A stretch of 64,000 bases of DNA from Hahellaceae bacterium (GCA_024234505.1 JACKOD010000001.1:62001-126000); one strand, 5' to 3'; positions 1 to 9,024 are shown, counted from the stretch's first letter. Numbers and translations are program-made. Notes: a model not told the origin generated them from the sequence alone.

Positions 1-2
1 AT

Positions 3-425
3 ACGCCCACACTGGCACAAGTCATGGAGCATGTATTGAATGGTGCGTTTCTGGATACGCTCGACTTTGATATTGACCGACTCGAGTTGGTCAACACGCT
101 GCTGGAATTGATACCGCCGGAAAAGCTGAAAGAAAAGGGATTAAACCTTAAGCCTGTGGATGTGGTCGAAATATCTCCCAGCCGGCCGGTGGAGGAGATT
201 GCGAGTCGTCACACAGATAAATTACCTACGTTGTTAAAGCGGATGATGGGAAAAAATCTGGATACCGGTGAAGGGGGAGCCAGTCTGGCCAGTTACATAT
301 TGTTTGACGCCGGTTTTGCAAAAGAACTCATTGCGCTGGGTTACGCGGATGCCCAGGCGGAATCATCCCGGCTTGAAGCTTTTTTTCGACCCACGGAAGA
401 TGAACTACAGAAAACGGGGTCCTGA
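3..425 (+). CDS. Patatin-like phospholipase, C-terminal part (5' end outside window)
   Basis: The reading frame is open from the left edge and ends with TGA at 423-425, so only the last 140 or so residues are present. The piece resembles the C-terminal region of long bacterial patatin-like (RssA-type) phospholipases: a helix around LNGAFLDTLDFDIDRLE, then VDVVEISPSRPVEEIASRH, then a GGASLASYILFD segment before a short tail. The catalytic GxSxG and DGG motifs would lie upstream and cannot be checked. Such proteins are predicted acyl hydrolases of membrane lipids. It is followed by a 430-base non-coding gap before fabA and is probably a separate transcription unit. The family call rests on the C-terminal pattern only. 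Confidence 0.65.
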   Translation, partial: TPTLAQVMEHVLNGAFLDTLDFDIDRLELVNTLLELIPPEKLKEKGLNLKPVDVVEISPSRPVEEIASRHTDKLPTLLKRMMGKNLDTGEGGASLASYILFDAGFAKELIALGYADAQAESSRLEAFFRPTEDELQKTGS

Positions 426-479
426 TAGGGCGCAATGGATCATAAATATTAGGGCTTGTTAATTAACACGCCCACTGAC

Positions 480-560
480 AGCGATTGGCCTGTAGACGGC
501 CTGCTCTCTGGGCACATTGGGGTGGCGTGACTCTGCTATCGGGGCGAGGGCGCCCCTTGC
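480..560. repeat. Degenerate dispersed intergenic repeat, copy A
   Basis: The gap 426-861 contains a GC-rich stretch with the core GTAGACGGCC, then GGGCACATT, then TATCGGGGC, ending in a GGGGCG/CGCCCC hairpin at 541-556. A similar series occurs at about 31050-31135 (copy B). No coding potential is apparent in this gap. It must also hold the fabA promoter, for which I see no convincing -35/-10 pair. Confidence 0.4.
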
Positions 561-861
561 TTCAGCGTAATCGCGTCAGCCGATATTGATAAATAGCATC
601 AAGGCCCTTAATAAAAAATTCAAGAAAATAAATATTTGATGTCTTTTGCACAGGCCATCGTACAGGCTGCGATCTTTCTGCTCACATGTGTTTTCTTTTA
701 TATCTCAACTAATTGGCAGCGTCATACTTTCGTCGTATTTAACACAAGATGTCAAACGGGCGTCACGTACTGTCAAGAATCCTACATATTTCACCTTTAT
801 AGTCGCTGTCAGATGACAAATTCATAAAAACGACACGGGTGTGAACCAGGAGAAACAAGAC

Positions 862-1377
862 ATGCTGCAACAACCAAGCTATACGCGACAGGAACTTGAT
901 GCCATGTTCAACGTCGTTAATCCGCCATTGATGCAATTGCCTCAGGGAAATATGCGGATGATTGACCGGGTTACAGAAGTCTCTGCACAAGGGGGACGCT
1001 ATGGTAAAGGGTACTTGAAGGCAGAGTTTGACATTGTTCCGGAGCATTGGTTTTTCGCGTGTCACTTTCCGGGAGACCCGGTTATGCCCGGTTGTCTGGG
1101 GCTGGATGCCCTATGGCAGGGGTTGGGCTTTTTTCTGGCCTGGAGTGGCTATGAAGGCAAAGGTCGGGCTTTGGGGGTGGGGACGGTTAAATTCTTCGGT
1201 GAGGTACTTCCGAGCGCCTGTCAGGTGGAGTATCGATTGCACATCAAAAGAGTCTTAACCCGTGAAATTGCGTTAGGTATTGCTGATGGTGAAGTGTGGG
1301 TCGATGGTCAGCAGATTTATACCGCCGAAAGCCTGCGCACCGGGTTAATTCCAGCGGTACCACAGAGAACCATGTAA
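862..1377 (+). CDS. fabA: 3-hydroxydecanoyl-ACP dehydratase/isomerase FabA
   Basis: FabA dehydrates 3-hydroxyacyl-ACP and isomerises trans-2- to cis-3-decenoyl-ACP, the branch point to unsaturated fatty acids in type II synthesis. The 171-residue product has the family length. The hot-dog active site is visible: His68 in ACHFPGDPVMPG and Asp82 in GLDALWQ, matching the E. coli His/Asp pair. The frame extends up to a GTG at 841, but an AGGAGA site at 847-852 lies ahead of the ATG at 862, so that ATG is chosen. fabB follows 78 bases downstream on the same strand, giving the usual fabAB pairing. Confidence 0.97.
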   Translation: MLQQPSYTRQELDAMFNVVNPPLMQLPQGNMRMIDRVTEVSAQGGRYGKGYLKAEFDIVPEHWFFACHFPGDPVMPGCLGLDALWQGLGFFLAWSGYEGKGRALGVGTVKFFGEVLPSACQVEYRLHIKRVLTREIALGIADGEVWVDGQQIYTAESLRTGLIPAVPQRTM

Positions 1378-1396
1378 TCCGAAATAGATTATCAGG

Positions 1397-1425
1397 TCTG
1401 GTTATCGAAGAACTTCGATACCAGA
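1397..1425 (+). other. Strong inverted repeat between fabA and fabB
   Basis: TCTGG-TTATCGAAG and CTTCGATA-CCAGA flank a two-base loop, giving a stem of about 13 pairs with one bulge. No T run follows, so it is not a canonical intrinsic terminator. It could protect fabA mRNA, attenuate, or act as a regulator-binding palindrome. Confidence 0.6.
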
Positions 1426-1455
1426 ACAAATAAGGGATTGTTGAGGAAAGTGCAT

Positions 1456-2688
1456 ATGAAACGCGCCGTTATAACAGGAATAGGTATTCTCTCCAGTCTG
1501 GGTGAGAATGCTGCTGAAGTTTCAGACGCTTTGCGAACCGGAAAAAGTGGCATAGCGCGGGATGAGTCCTTTTTAAAAGAAGGGTTACGCTCTCAGGTTT
1601 CAGGGCAGATCAAACTGGATCCGTCCGCACTCATTGATCGTAAATTGTACCGTTTCATGACCAAGTCGAGTGGCTACGGTTATCTCGCCATGCAACAGGC
1701 AATTGCCGATGCCGGTTTGAGCGAAGAAGATCTCAAGGATGATATGACCGGATTGGTGATGGGAACCGGTGGAACTTCTACCGAAGACGTGATCGAATCT
1801 GTCGAGTTTTTCCGCGCCGGAGGGGTGCGAAAAGTTGGTCCTTATCGTGTTACTCGTGGTATGAGTAGTGCGCTTTCATCGGTACTGACAACCTCATTTG
1901 GTTTGCGCGGCGTTAACTATTCCGTTACCTCTGCCTGTGCAACGAGCGCGCATTGTATCGGAACGGCGGTAGAGCAGATTCAATTAGGCAAGCAAAATGT
2001 CGTGTTTGCAGGCGGTGCTGAATTTGCTCACTGGACGCTCGCTTTACAATTTGACGCCATGGGAGCCTTGTCTCGTAAATTTAACGACGATCCGGGGCGC
2101 GCGTCTCGTCCGTATGATATTGAGCGGGACGGCTTTGTCATTTCCAGCGGTGCCGGGGTGGTGGTCGTTGAGGAAATGGAGCATGCACTGGCACGTGGGG
2201 CGAAAATCTACGCCGAGGTGCTCGGTTACGCGGCGACATCGGATGGGAAGGATATGGTGCAGCCTTCGGGTGAAGGTGCCGCACGCTGTATGAAACTGGC
2301 GCTAAAACAAGCCGAGGGACGTAAGGTCCAGTATGTGAACGCTCACGGAACCAGTACACCGCTGGGCGATCTGGTCGAATTGCGGGCGATGCGTTCTGTG
2401 TTTGGCGAAGAGATGCCGATGATAAGCTCTACCAAATCGCAGTCTGGGCATTCACTCGGTGCAGCCGGCGTTCATGAAGCCATCTATAGTTTGCTAATGT
2501 TGCAGGGGGACTTTGTCAGTGGCAGCTCCAATCTGGATCAGATTGAGCCGGAGGCACATGACATGCCCATCGTGAGGCAGCCTATGGCACGCAAACTGGA
2601 TACCGTGATGAGTAACAGTTTCGGTTTTGGCGGCACAAATGCTTGTCTGGTATTTGGACGTCATCAGCCTGAGTCGGTGCATCACTAG
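1456..2688 (+). CDS. fabB: 3-oxoacyl-ACP synthase I FabB
   Basis: KAS I condenses malonyl-ACP with acyl-ACP and elongates the cis-unsaturated intermediates made by FabA. The 410-residue protein has the thiolase-fold catalytic set: Cys161 in VTSACATSA, His297 in NAHGTSTPLGD, Lys327 in STKSQSGH and His332. The C-terminal SNSFGFGGTNACLVF motif is also present. Upstream in-frame TTG codons at 1438 and 1441 are rejected because a GAGG ribosome site lies just before the ATG at 1456, and MKRAVITG matches the usual FabB start. It sits between fabA and fabV. Confidence 0.97.
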   Translation: MKRAVITGIGILSSLGENAAEVSDALRTGKSGIARDESFLKEGLRSQVSGQIKLDPSALIDRKLYRFMTKSSGYGYLAMQQAIADAGLSEEDLKDDMTGLVMGTGGTSTEDVIESVEFFRAGGVRKVGPYRVTRGMSSALSSVLTTSFGLRGVNYSVTSACATSAHCIGTAVEQIQLGKQNVVFAGGAEFAHWTLALQFDAMGALSRKFNDDPGRASRPYDIERDGFVISSGAGVVVVEEMEHALARGAKIYAEVLGYAATSDGKDMVQPSGEGAARCMKLALKQAEGRKVQYVNAHGTSTPLGDLVELRAMRSVFGEEMPMISSTKSQSGHSLGAAGVHEAIYSLLMLQGDFVSGSSNLDQIEPEAHDMPIVRQPMARKLDTVMSNSFGFGGTNACLVFGRHQPESVHH

Positions 2689-2813
2689 GAGTCATCGGTT
2701 TGACGTGAACGTCTGTTCGGCGTGAGCGGTGTGTCGCAAATGAGCGCGAAATCCGCTTTGCGCCATGATTTTCCCCAAAGATTCGAATGTTGAAATCTTG
2801 TACTGAGGTAGGC

Positions 2814-4016
2814 ATGAATATCCAGCCCCGTATTAAAGGCGTTATATGCACTAATGCCCATCCTGAAGGGTGTGCGGCATCGGTGAATGAGCAAATAGAG
2901 TTCGTTTCGCGCACACCGTTTAATGGCCCTAAAACCGCGTTGGTTGTCGGGGCATCTTCCGGATACGGTTTGGCCTCCCGCATTATGCTGGCTTTTGCTG
3001 GAGGGGCAGATACGCTGGGCGTTTATCTGGATCGCGCCCCGACGGCCGACGACGCCGGACACCCTTTAAAACAGGGGACGGCGGGCTGGTATCACAATCG
3101 CGCATTTGAACAGGCGGCGGCTGCACAAGGTTTGGGGCATGAAAGTATCAATGGGGATGCTTTTTCAGCGCAGGTAAAGCAACAGGTTATTGATCTGCTT
3201 CGGGCGCAGGGTAAAGTTCTGGATCTTCTGGTTTACAGTGTCGCTGCGCCACGCCGCATGGATGAGCAAACCGGTGAAAGCTGGCGTTCGGTGCTTAAAC
3301 CTGTAGGCTCAGCCTTCCAGGGGAAAACACTCGATCCGGAAAAAGGCTTGCTTAAACCCGTGAGTCTGGAGCCAGCAAGCGAAGATGAAATTGCCCATAC
3401 CGTCAAAGTGATGGGAGGTGAAGACTGGCAACAGTGGGTACTCCGGCTGCAGCAGGAAGGTCTGCTGGCACCGGGCTTCAAAACGCTGGCCTATACCTAT
3501 ATTGGCGATAAATTAACCTGGCCAATCTATGGTGATGCTACGATCGGCTGTGCGAAGAAACACCTGGATCAAACCGCACAGCAACTGAACAAAGCGCTCA
3601 CAGACATTGATGGTGAAGCGCATATCGGGGTATTAAAAGCCTTGGTAACGCAGGCCAGTGCAGCGATCCCGGTCATGCCGCTCTATATTTCGTTGTTGTA
3701 TCGAGTGATGAAAGAGCAAGGGGTGCATGAAACCTGTATCGAACAAATCCAGCGTTTATTTCTGACCGGTCTGTACGGAACAGGGGCTCAGAAAGACGAG
3801 CTGGGACGCTTCAGGCTGGACGAGAAGGAGTTGGCTTCAGGTATTCAGCAAGAAGTAACTCGCCGCTGGGCCAGGCTGACGGACGAAAATCTACCGGAGT
3901 TAGCGGATTTTAAAGGTTTTCGGAGTGATTTTCTGAAGCTGTTTGGTTTTCGCGATCAGGTGAGTGGTAACAACGAGGTGAGCGCTAACAACGAGGTTTC
4001 CGGGAGCAATCTATGA
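2814..4016 (+). CDS. fabV: Trans-2-enoyl-ACP (CoA) reductase, FabV type
   Basis: FabV carries out the last, NADH-dependent reduction of the elongation cycle and is the enoyl reductase insensitive to triclosan. The product is 400 residues, as usual. Visible marks are the N-terminal PRIKGVICTNAHPEGC block, the nucleotide-binding VVGASSGYGLASR, and the Tyr239-x8-Lys248 active-site motif within WPIYGDATIGCAKKH. The start at 2814 is preceded by GAGGTAG and matches the family N-terminus; an ATG at 2787 is less likely. The last 18 codons are three imperfect copies of an 18-base unit, a tail not expected in the family. The stop overlaps the next start (ATGA), implying translational coupling to the carboxylase. 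Confidence 0.95.
   Translation: MNIQPRIKGVICTNAHPEGCAASVNEQIEFVSRTPFNGPKTALVVGASSGYGLASRIMLAFAGGADTLGVYLDRAPTADDAGHPLKQGTAGWYHNRAFEQAAAAQGLGHESINGDAFSAQVKQQVIDLLRAQGKVLDLLVYSVAAPRRMDEQTGESWRSVLKPVGSAFQGKTLDPEKGLLKPVSLEPASEDEIAHTVKVMGGEDWQQWVLRLQQEGLLAPGFKTLAYTYIGDKLTWPIYGDATIGCAKKHLDQTAQQLNKALTDIDGEAHIGVLKALVTQASAAIPVMPLYISLLYRVMKEQGVHETCIEQIQRLFLTGLYGTGAQKDELGRFRLDEKELASGIQQEVTRRWARLTDENLPELADFKGFRSDFLKLFGFRDQVSGNNEVSANNEVSGSNL
3960..4013 (+). repeat. Three tandem 18-base in-frame repeats at the 3' end of fabV
   Basis: Units at 3960-3977, 3978-3995 and 3996-4013 encode VSGNNE, VSANNE and VSGSNL. The first two differ at only a few bases and the third is more diverged. The array extends the C-terminus of FabV right up to the ATGA overlap with the next gene. 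Confidence 0.8.
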
Positions 4017-7000
4017 AACAGACGAGTGTGGGAAGAAAGAGCGATAAGGACAGCAGCTATTCTGCCACGCTTTTGTCGCATTGGATTGAAAATCACTTTT
4101 CTCAATCCCGACAGGCACAAGCAAACAAGGTGCCGAACGCATTATCGGTATGGTTGAGCGAACAGTTTCCCAGCATGCCGTCCTCAGTATTGGATGAGGC
4201 TCAGTTAAGCGCACTTGTTAGCAATATCCAATCCATGAGTGTCGATGAATACAGTGCTCAGGTGCTACAACCCGTAGAATCTGCTGATCGACAGCCCTTG
4301 ATTGGGTTGCTTCGTCAAGTGAGTGAGCGGTTTCACCTCCATAGTGAAGAAGGGCCGCTCTTGATGGCGGAGGCCGAGTGGTTGTGGAATGGCTCGCGCA
4401 TATCAGTGGCCATTCTGGCGCAAAACAGGCAGCATGCAAATGGCGTGTGGCGACCTGAGCACCACGCATCCGCCTTACGTTGGCTGAAAAAGGTCGAAGC
4501 TCGCAACCTGCCTCTGGTCACTTTTATTGATACACCGGGAGCGGCGGCAGATGCCGGGGCCAATCTGGAGCATCAGGCGCACAGTATTTCGGCATTGATT
4601 GCCGCGATGGCTGCGTTAACCGTGCCCACTGTGGGCATTGTTTACGGCGTCGGCTATTCGGGAGGTGCGATCCCTCTGGCGACGACGAATGTGTTGCTGA
4701 GTGTGCGAGACGGTTTATTTAATACGATTCAGCCCAAAGGATTAGCCTCTATTGCTCGTCGACAACATCTGAGCTGGCAGGCGTGCGCGCAGCAGGTCGG
4801 TATCTCGGCGGCCGAGTTAACCGGGCAGGGAGTGCTGGATGGCGTCATCGATTTCTCGGTACAGGCTAAAAAGCAACGTGCAGAATCCATTGTAGAGGCG
4901 GCTTGCGGCGCGATTGCCTGGGTTAAGGCGCGTAGCCTTGCGCTATTGCAACAATGTGAACCGCTTGTTCCCGTCTATCTAAACCATAGCCTGTCTGGAG
5001 ATGGGCGTGTGGGAGGCGAGGCTTCCATCCGTGGTTGGGCGATTCATCTTGATCGTTCGTTAACTTTGCGGTCACGACTGCGTTTTAGCGATCGTGCCAG
5101 TCAGCTGAACCCCGTGCTCCTTGAGTCTGAAAAGCCGTCCAGACCGGTGCCTGACAATGCGCAGCGCGATACGCGTTTTAACCGCTGGCTAAATCGGGCT
5201 GACAAGCTGGTGTATGAAGATCACCTGCATAAAGCCTGGCTACAATTTCGGGATGCTGAGCAACGGCGCGAGGAGCAACGCAACTATGTTTCAAAATGGT
5301 TGTGGGGATCTTCAGAGGAACAATATCAACGCGCATTGTCGCAACTGGTAATCACGATCGGTTGCCACCTTGTAAACAGTTGGCAACAAGACAGTGTCGG
5401 GTTTTGGTCGCTGTTTGAAGACTATCTCAAGCACACGCCTGATCTGACAATTCAGAAAGCTGACGATACCATGGCACCGCATGCGGTCGATGAGGCACCC
5501 TCTTTGGATTCGCAGGCTGAGCAAAGCAACGCATTAGACGAGGTATTGTCGCCGGAAACGCTGCAGCAACTGGTGCGCGTCCCTGCTATCAAGGCGCGTT
5601 TGTTAAAACAGTGTGCTCAATGGATCCGCTTCGACCAGCTTTATGAACGCATTATCGAGGGGTTAACCAGCATTGTCACTGAACTAAGCGAAAAGAATCG
5701 CATCAGTGGAGTGCTGCTTGAGCGCTTGTTACAGGACAGCGACCTGTCGAGCCGCAAAGTACGTCAGGCGTTTGAACTCTGGCTGGAGGAGGCGCGTAAC
5801 AGCGGGCAGTGGGAAGATGCATTGCGCAAAATGGAACAATGGAAGCGTGTACAGCATCCCCGGCAGTCAGCGGTGGTCTTTGTCGTCGCGAGCTATTTTT
5901 TCGACGAGTTGTTACCGGACTATTTCCAGTGCCAGCAAAATGCCAATCGCTTTAGTGGCCGATTTACCCCGGTGTCGATCGGGCGTCGTAAGGATTTCTG
6001 GAACAGTCTTCGCCAGGCTTCCATTGACTTGCGAATTCAGGCCGTTTTGAATGAATTTAAACCCGCAAACCGGTTTTCGCCCCAACAGCTGATTCAGACC
6101 CTGTTTTCGAGTTTTTATGAGCTGGATCCTGAAATCACAACGGCAGATCCGTGTCGGTTTCCGGGTTTCGCTGAGTCGGTGGCGGGTCAGGTTCGCCGTC
6201 AGGATGCCTCGTCAGGTTTGTTGACCGGCATTGCACGTTTTGGCGAGCCGGGGAATTCTTACACCCTGGGGTTGTTTGTCTCTAATCATGAGTTTCAGGC
6301 CGGCGCTTTTGATATGGCCAGTGCCGAACGACTTTGCCGATTGCTGGATTATGCTGCGAAGTCCCGATATCCGGTCATGGGGTTGATTTGCTCGGGCGGT
6401 ATGCAAACCAAAGAAGGGGCGGCGGCGTTGTTTTCAATGGCGGTAGTGAACGATGCGATTAATCGTTTTACGTCGATTGTAGGCTTGCCGGTACTTATTG
6501 TGGGGTATGGTGATTGCACCGGCGGGGCACAAGCCAGTCTGGTGACGCATCCCGGGGTAGAAACCTGGTATTTGTCAGGAACCAATATGCCTTTTGCCGG
6601 ACGAATTGTCGTGCCGGACTATCTGCCTGTCTCTGCCACGCTGGCGAATTACCTATGTGATCGCCATGGCAGTATGAAGGGGTTGCTAAAACATCCTTTA
6701 GCGCCAGGGCTCGATACCGCTTTGCAGGCCATTGATCCACGTATCAGTTTGCCCGGACGCAGCTTGCACGAGTTGGTGGAGCATTGGGTGCAGCAAGGCG
6801 AATCGCTCAAGGATGTGAGTGCGTTGCCAGTGGAGCAATTGCCTTCATTAGCCTATGGCCACATTTCCTCGGTATTAATTCATGCCAGAGGTTGTACAGC
6901 CGTCAAGCTGGTCGATGAGGCGCATGCGATGGGGTTACGTGTCGTGTTGGTGCAATCCGATCCGGATATGCATTCGATTGCCGCAGACTTACTTAATGAG

Positions 7001-8626
7001 CAGGACAGTCTGGTTTGTCTGGGTGGTTTTACACCCGACGAAAGCTATCTTAATGCCCATAGCGTGATACATATCGCCGAGCTGGAGCGAGCCGATGCGT
7101 TGCATCCGGGCATCGGGTTTCTATCCGAAAGCTATGAGTTTGCATCGCTATGTTTACAGCATGGCCTGATCTTTGTGGGGCCATCACCCGCCGCGATGCA
7201 GGCGATGGGAGACAAGTCTCAGGCAATTCGAACTGCCATGGCGGCGGGAGTTCCTGTCGTGCCCGGCAGCACAACACTGAGTGGTGGGGATCAGCCCGGT
7301 AAGGGGCTGGTTAACAATGAGCAGGAGGCGTTCGCAGCGGCAGATAAAATCGGTTACCCGGTAATACTCAAGGCGGCTTATGGTGGTGGCGGTAAAGGGA
7401 TCAGTGTGGTTTACGCTGCACACGAACTCGCTGAAAAATTATCGATGATTAAAGCTCAGGCGCGTTCTGCTTTTGGCAAAGACGCCGTGTATCTGGAGCA
7501 TTTTGTCGAACGTTTCCGGCATATTGAAGTTCAGGTGTTGCGAGATAAATTCGGATGCACACGTATCCTGGGCTTGCGGGACTGTAGTGTGCAACGCGAC
7601 AAGCAAAAGATCATTGAAGAGTCGGGGTCGACCTTGCTGCCTCTGGCACAGGCCACGCTGGCGAAAGAATCGGCAGCAAGATTGGCTGAAGCCTGTGACT
7701 ATACCGGTGCGGGTACGGTGGAATATATCTACGACCTGAATCAGCAGAAATTGTATTTCATGGAAATGAATACCCGATTGCAGGTAGAGCATCCCGTGAC
7801 CGAAATGGTGAGTGGTGTCGATATTGTGCGTGCTCAGTTTCGCATCGCCATGGGCAAGTCCATCGACGAAATTCCGTTGCGCGAAAAAGGCTACGCCATT
7901 GAAGTACGCATCAACGCTGAACGCATTCATTTGTCTCAGGGAGGCTTGGCGGTTGAGCCTTCCCCAGGCAAAGTCACTCGCTGCCATTATCCACAAATGT
8001 CTGATTGTCGTGCTATCTGGGCGATTGGCGAGGATAAGACGGTGCCAACCTATTACGACAATCTGATTGCCCAGATCATTGCCTGGGGGAATAACCGTGA
8101 AGAAGCCATCGACCGGTTAAGCGCGTATCTGGATGAAATTGTCATTGAAGGTATTGCGACAAATTTGCCGTTATTGCGCATTATTCTCGACGACGAAGTC
8201 TTTAGAGGCGGGGATTTTGATACCCATTATTTACCGTCACTGGCAGCGCGAAAATCTGGTGAACTGGCGCAGGCTCTGCGGGTTCCGGAACTTAAAACGG
8301 CGACCGACTTGATGTCGCAGGTGCATGTGGCGGGAACGCAAGAGCTTAAGGTGCTGGCGCCTTCCACGAGTATTTTGTATCGCTCTCCGTCACCCGATCA
8401 GCCAGCATTTGTGCGTGAGGGAGATACCATTACTGCCAATCAGACACTCTGTTTGCTGGAGGTTATGAAAATGTTCCAGCCACTGAGTCTGAGCAGTTTT
8501 AACCAGGCGGGACAGGAACTCTATCCGGCCCACACAACATACCGGGTCACGCACGTCAAAGGAGATGATGGCCAACAGGTGAATCGAGGGGATTTGCTCT
8601 TTGTAATCGAACCGCAGGTCGCTTGA
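4013..8626 (+). CDS. Single-chain acetyl-CoA carboxylase (CT-alpha-like, CT-beta-like, biotin carboxylase, BCCP fusion)
   Basis: This 1537-residue protein appears to hold every part of an acyl-CoA carboxylase, which makes malonyl-CoA for fatty-acid synthesis. Order: an AccA-like carboxyltransferase domain (about 100-310; TFIDTPGA, YSGGAIPLA, QPKGLASI); about 400 residues of charged, helical linker; an AccD-like domain without zinc ribbon (about 725-920; CSGGMQTKEG, TGGAQAS); an ATP-grasp biotin carboxylase (about 950-1415; HPGIGFLSES, YGGGGKG, MNTRLQVEHPVTE); and a biotinyl domain (1437-1537) with EVMKM, biotinyl Lys1486. Bacteria normally use four separate subunits, and eukaryotic chains run BC-BCCP-CT, so this order is unusual. 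The start overlaps the fabV stop (ATGA) and acpP follows. Acetyl-CoA as substrate is inferred from the operon; propionyl- or another acyl-CoA is possible. Confidence 0.88.
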   Translation: MKQTSVGRKSDKDSSYSATLLSHWIENHFSQSRQAQANKVPNALSVWLSEQFPSMPSSVLDEAQLSALVSNIQSMSVDEYSAQVLQPVESADRQPLIGLLRQVSERFHLHSEEGPLLMAEAEWLWNGSRISVAILAQNRQHANGVWRPEHHASALRWLKKVEARNLPLVTFIDTPGAAADAGANLEHQAHSISALIAAMAALTVPTVGIVYGVGYSGGAIPLATTNVLLSVRDGLFNTIQPKGLASIARRQHLSWQACAQQVGISAAELTGQGVLDGVIDFSVQAKKQRAESIVEAACGAIAWVKARSLALLQQCEPLVPVYLNHSLSGDGRVGGEASIRGWAIHLDRSLTLRSRLRFSDRASQLNPVLLESEKPSRPVPDNAQRDTRFNRWLNRADKLVYEDHLHKAWLQFRDAEQRREEQRNYVSKWLWGSSEEQYQRALSQLVITIGCHLVNSWQQDSVGFWSLFEDYLKHTPDLTIQKADDTMAPHAVDEAPSLDSQAEQSNALDEVLSPETLQQLVRVPAIKARLLKQCAQWIRFDQLYERIIEGLTSIVTELSEKNRISGVLLERLLQDSDLSSRKVRQAFELWLEEARNSGQWEDALRKMEQWKRVQHPRQSAVVFVVASYFFDELLPDYFQCQQNANRFSGRFTPVSIGRRKDFWNSLRQASIDLRIQAVLNEFKPANRFSPQQLIQTLFSSFYELDPEITTADPCRFPGFAESVAGQVRRQDASSGLLTGIARFGEPGNSYTLGLFVSNHEFQAGAFDMASAERLCRLLDYAAKSRYPVMGLICSGGMQTKEGAAALFSMAVVNDAINRFTSIVGLPVLIVGYGDCTGGAQASLVTHPGVETWYLSGTNMPFAGRIVVPDYLPVSATLANYLCDRHGSMKGLLKHPLAPGLDTALQAIDPRISLPGRSLHELVEHWVQQGESLKDVSALPVEQLPSLAYGHISSVLIHARGCTAVKLVDEAHAMGLRVVLVQSDPDMHSIAADLLNEQDSLVCLGGFTPDESYLNAHSVIHIAELERADALHPGIGFLSESYEFASLCLQHGLIFVGPSPAAMQAMGDKSQAIRTAMAAGVPVVPGSTTLSGGDQPGKGLVNNEQEAFAAADKIGYPVILKAAYGGGGKGISVVYAAHELAEKLSMIKAQARSAFGKDAVYLEHFVERFRHIEVQVLRDKFGCTRILGLRDCSVQRDKQKIIEESGSTLLPLAQATLAKESAARLAEACDYTGAGTVEYIYDLNQQKLYFMEMNTRLQVEHPVTEMVSGVDIVRAQFRIAMGKSIDEIPLREKGYAIEVRINAERIHLSQGGLAVEPSPGKVTRCHYPQMSDCRAIWAIGEDKTVPTYYDNLIAQIIAWGNNREEAIDRLSAYLDEIVIEGIATNLPLLRIILDDEVFRGGDFDTHYLPSLAARKSGELAQALRVPELKTATDLMSQVHVAGTQELKVLAPSTSILYRSPSPDQPAFVREGDTITANQTLCLLEVMKMFQPLSLSSFNQAGQELYPAHTTYRVTHVKGDDGQQVNRGDLLFVIEPQVA

Positions 8627-8743
8627 GATGAGCTCAATAGTAATACGTAACTATGGCGGCGTTTCAAGATGGCTAGCCATAAACAACCCAAAAACACACA
8701 ACCCAAAAACTAGCAAATAGAACAGTAAAATCAGGAGAAAATT

Positions 8744-8980
8744 ATGACAATTGAACAGCGCATCAACAAAGTAATTTGTGAACAGTTGAAAGTCGATGCC
8801 AACGAGATCAAGCCCCAGTCACGCTTTATTGAGGATTTGGGGGCCGACTCACTGGATACCGTTGAGCTGGTCATGGCATTTGAAGAAGAGTTCGGTATCG
8901 AAATTGGTGATGATCTGGCAGAGCAGATCAAGTCAGTGGCAGACGTATTGCGTTTGGTAAACGAACGCGCCGCCGCTTGA
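8744..8980 (+). CDS. acpP: Acyl carrier protein
   Basis: A 78-residue acidic ACP that carries growing acyl chains on a 4'-phosphopantetheine arm. The attachment site is Ser36 in GADSLDTVELVMAFEEEF, nearly identical to housekeeping ACPs. AGGAGAAAATT precedes the ATG. It is the last gene of the fab/acc cluster. The 117-base spacer before it carries two direct copies of ACAACCCAAAAAC, at about 8687-8712, and a TTGAG-ATGAG-CTCAA palindrome at the carboxylase stop. Without sight of the rest of the genome I cannot tell whether this is the main ACP or a second copy. Confidence 0.93.
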   Translation: MTIEQRINKVICEQLKVDANEIKPQSRFIEDLGADSLDTVELVMAFEEEFGIEIGDDLAEQIKSVADVLRLVNERAAA

Positions 8981-8995
8981 TATGAGGTGGTCTGC

Positions 8996-9022
8996 GGTGG
9001 GGGCACCACACGCCCCCGTTGC
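8996..9022. terminator. Hairpin between convergent acpP and dnr
   Basis: GGGGGC and GCCCCC flank a short ACCACAC loop between the two convergent stop codons. There is no good T run on either side, so it may act as a weak bidirectional terminator or an mRNA 3'-end stabiliser. Confidence 0.45.
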
Positions 9023-9024
9023 AG

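Noticed and set aside
636..827. Small plus-strand frame upstream of fabA
   Set aside because: Has a hydrophobic start but no ribosome site and an unlikely sequence; treated as part of the intergenic region.
2582..3062. Minus-strand open frames across the fabB-fabV junction
   Set aside because: They are antisense to well-supported genes, overlap each other and show no family pattern or ribosome site.
7439..7996. 185-codon minus-strand frame inside the biotin carboxylase region
   Set aside because: Mirror of a strongly conserved ATP-grasp domain; composition is that of antisense reading.
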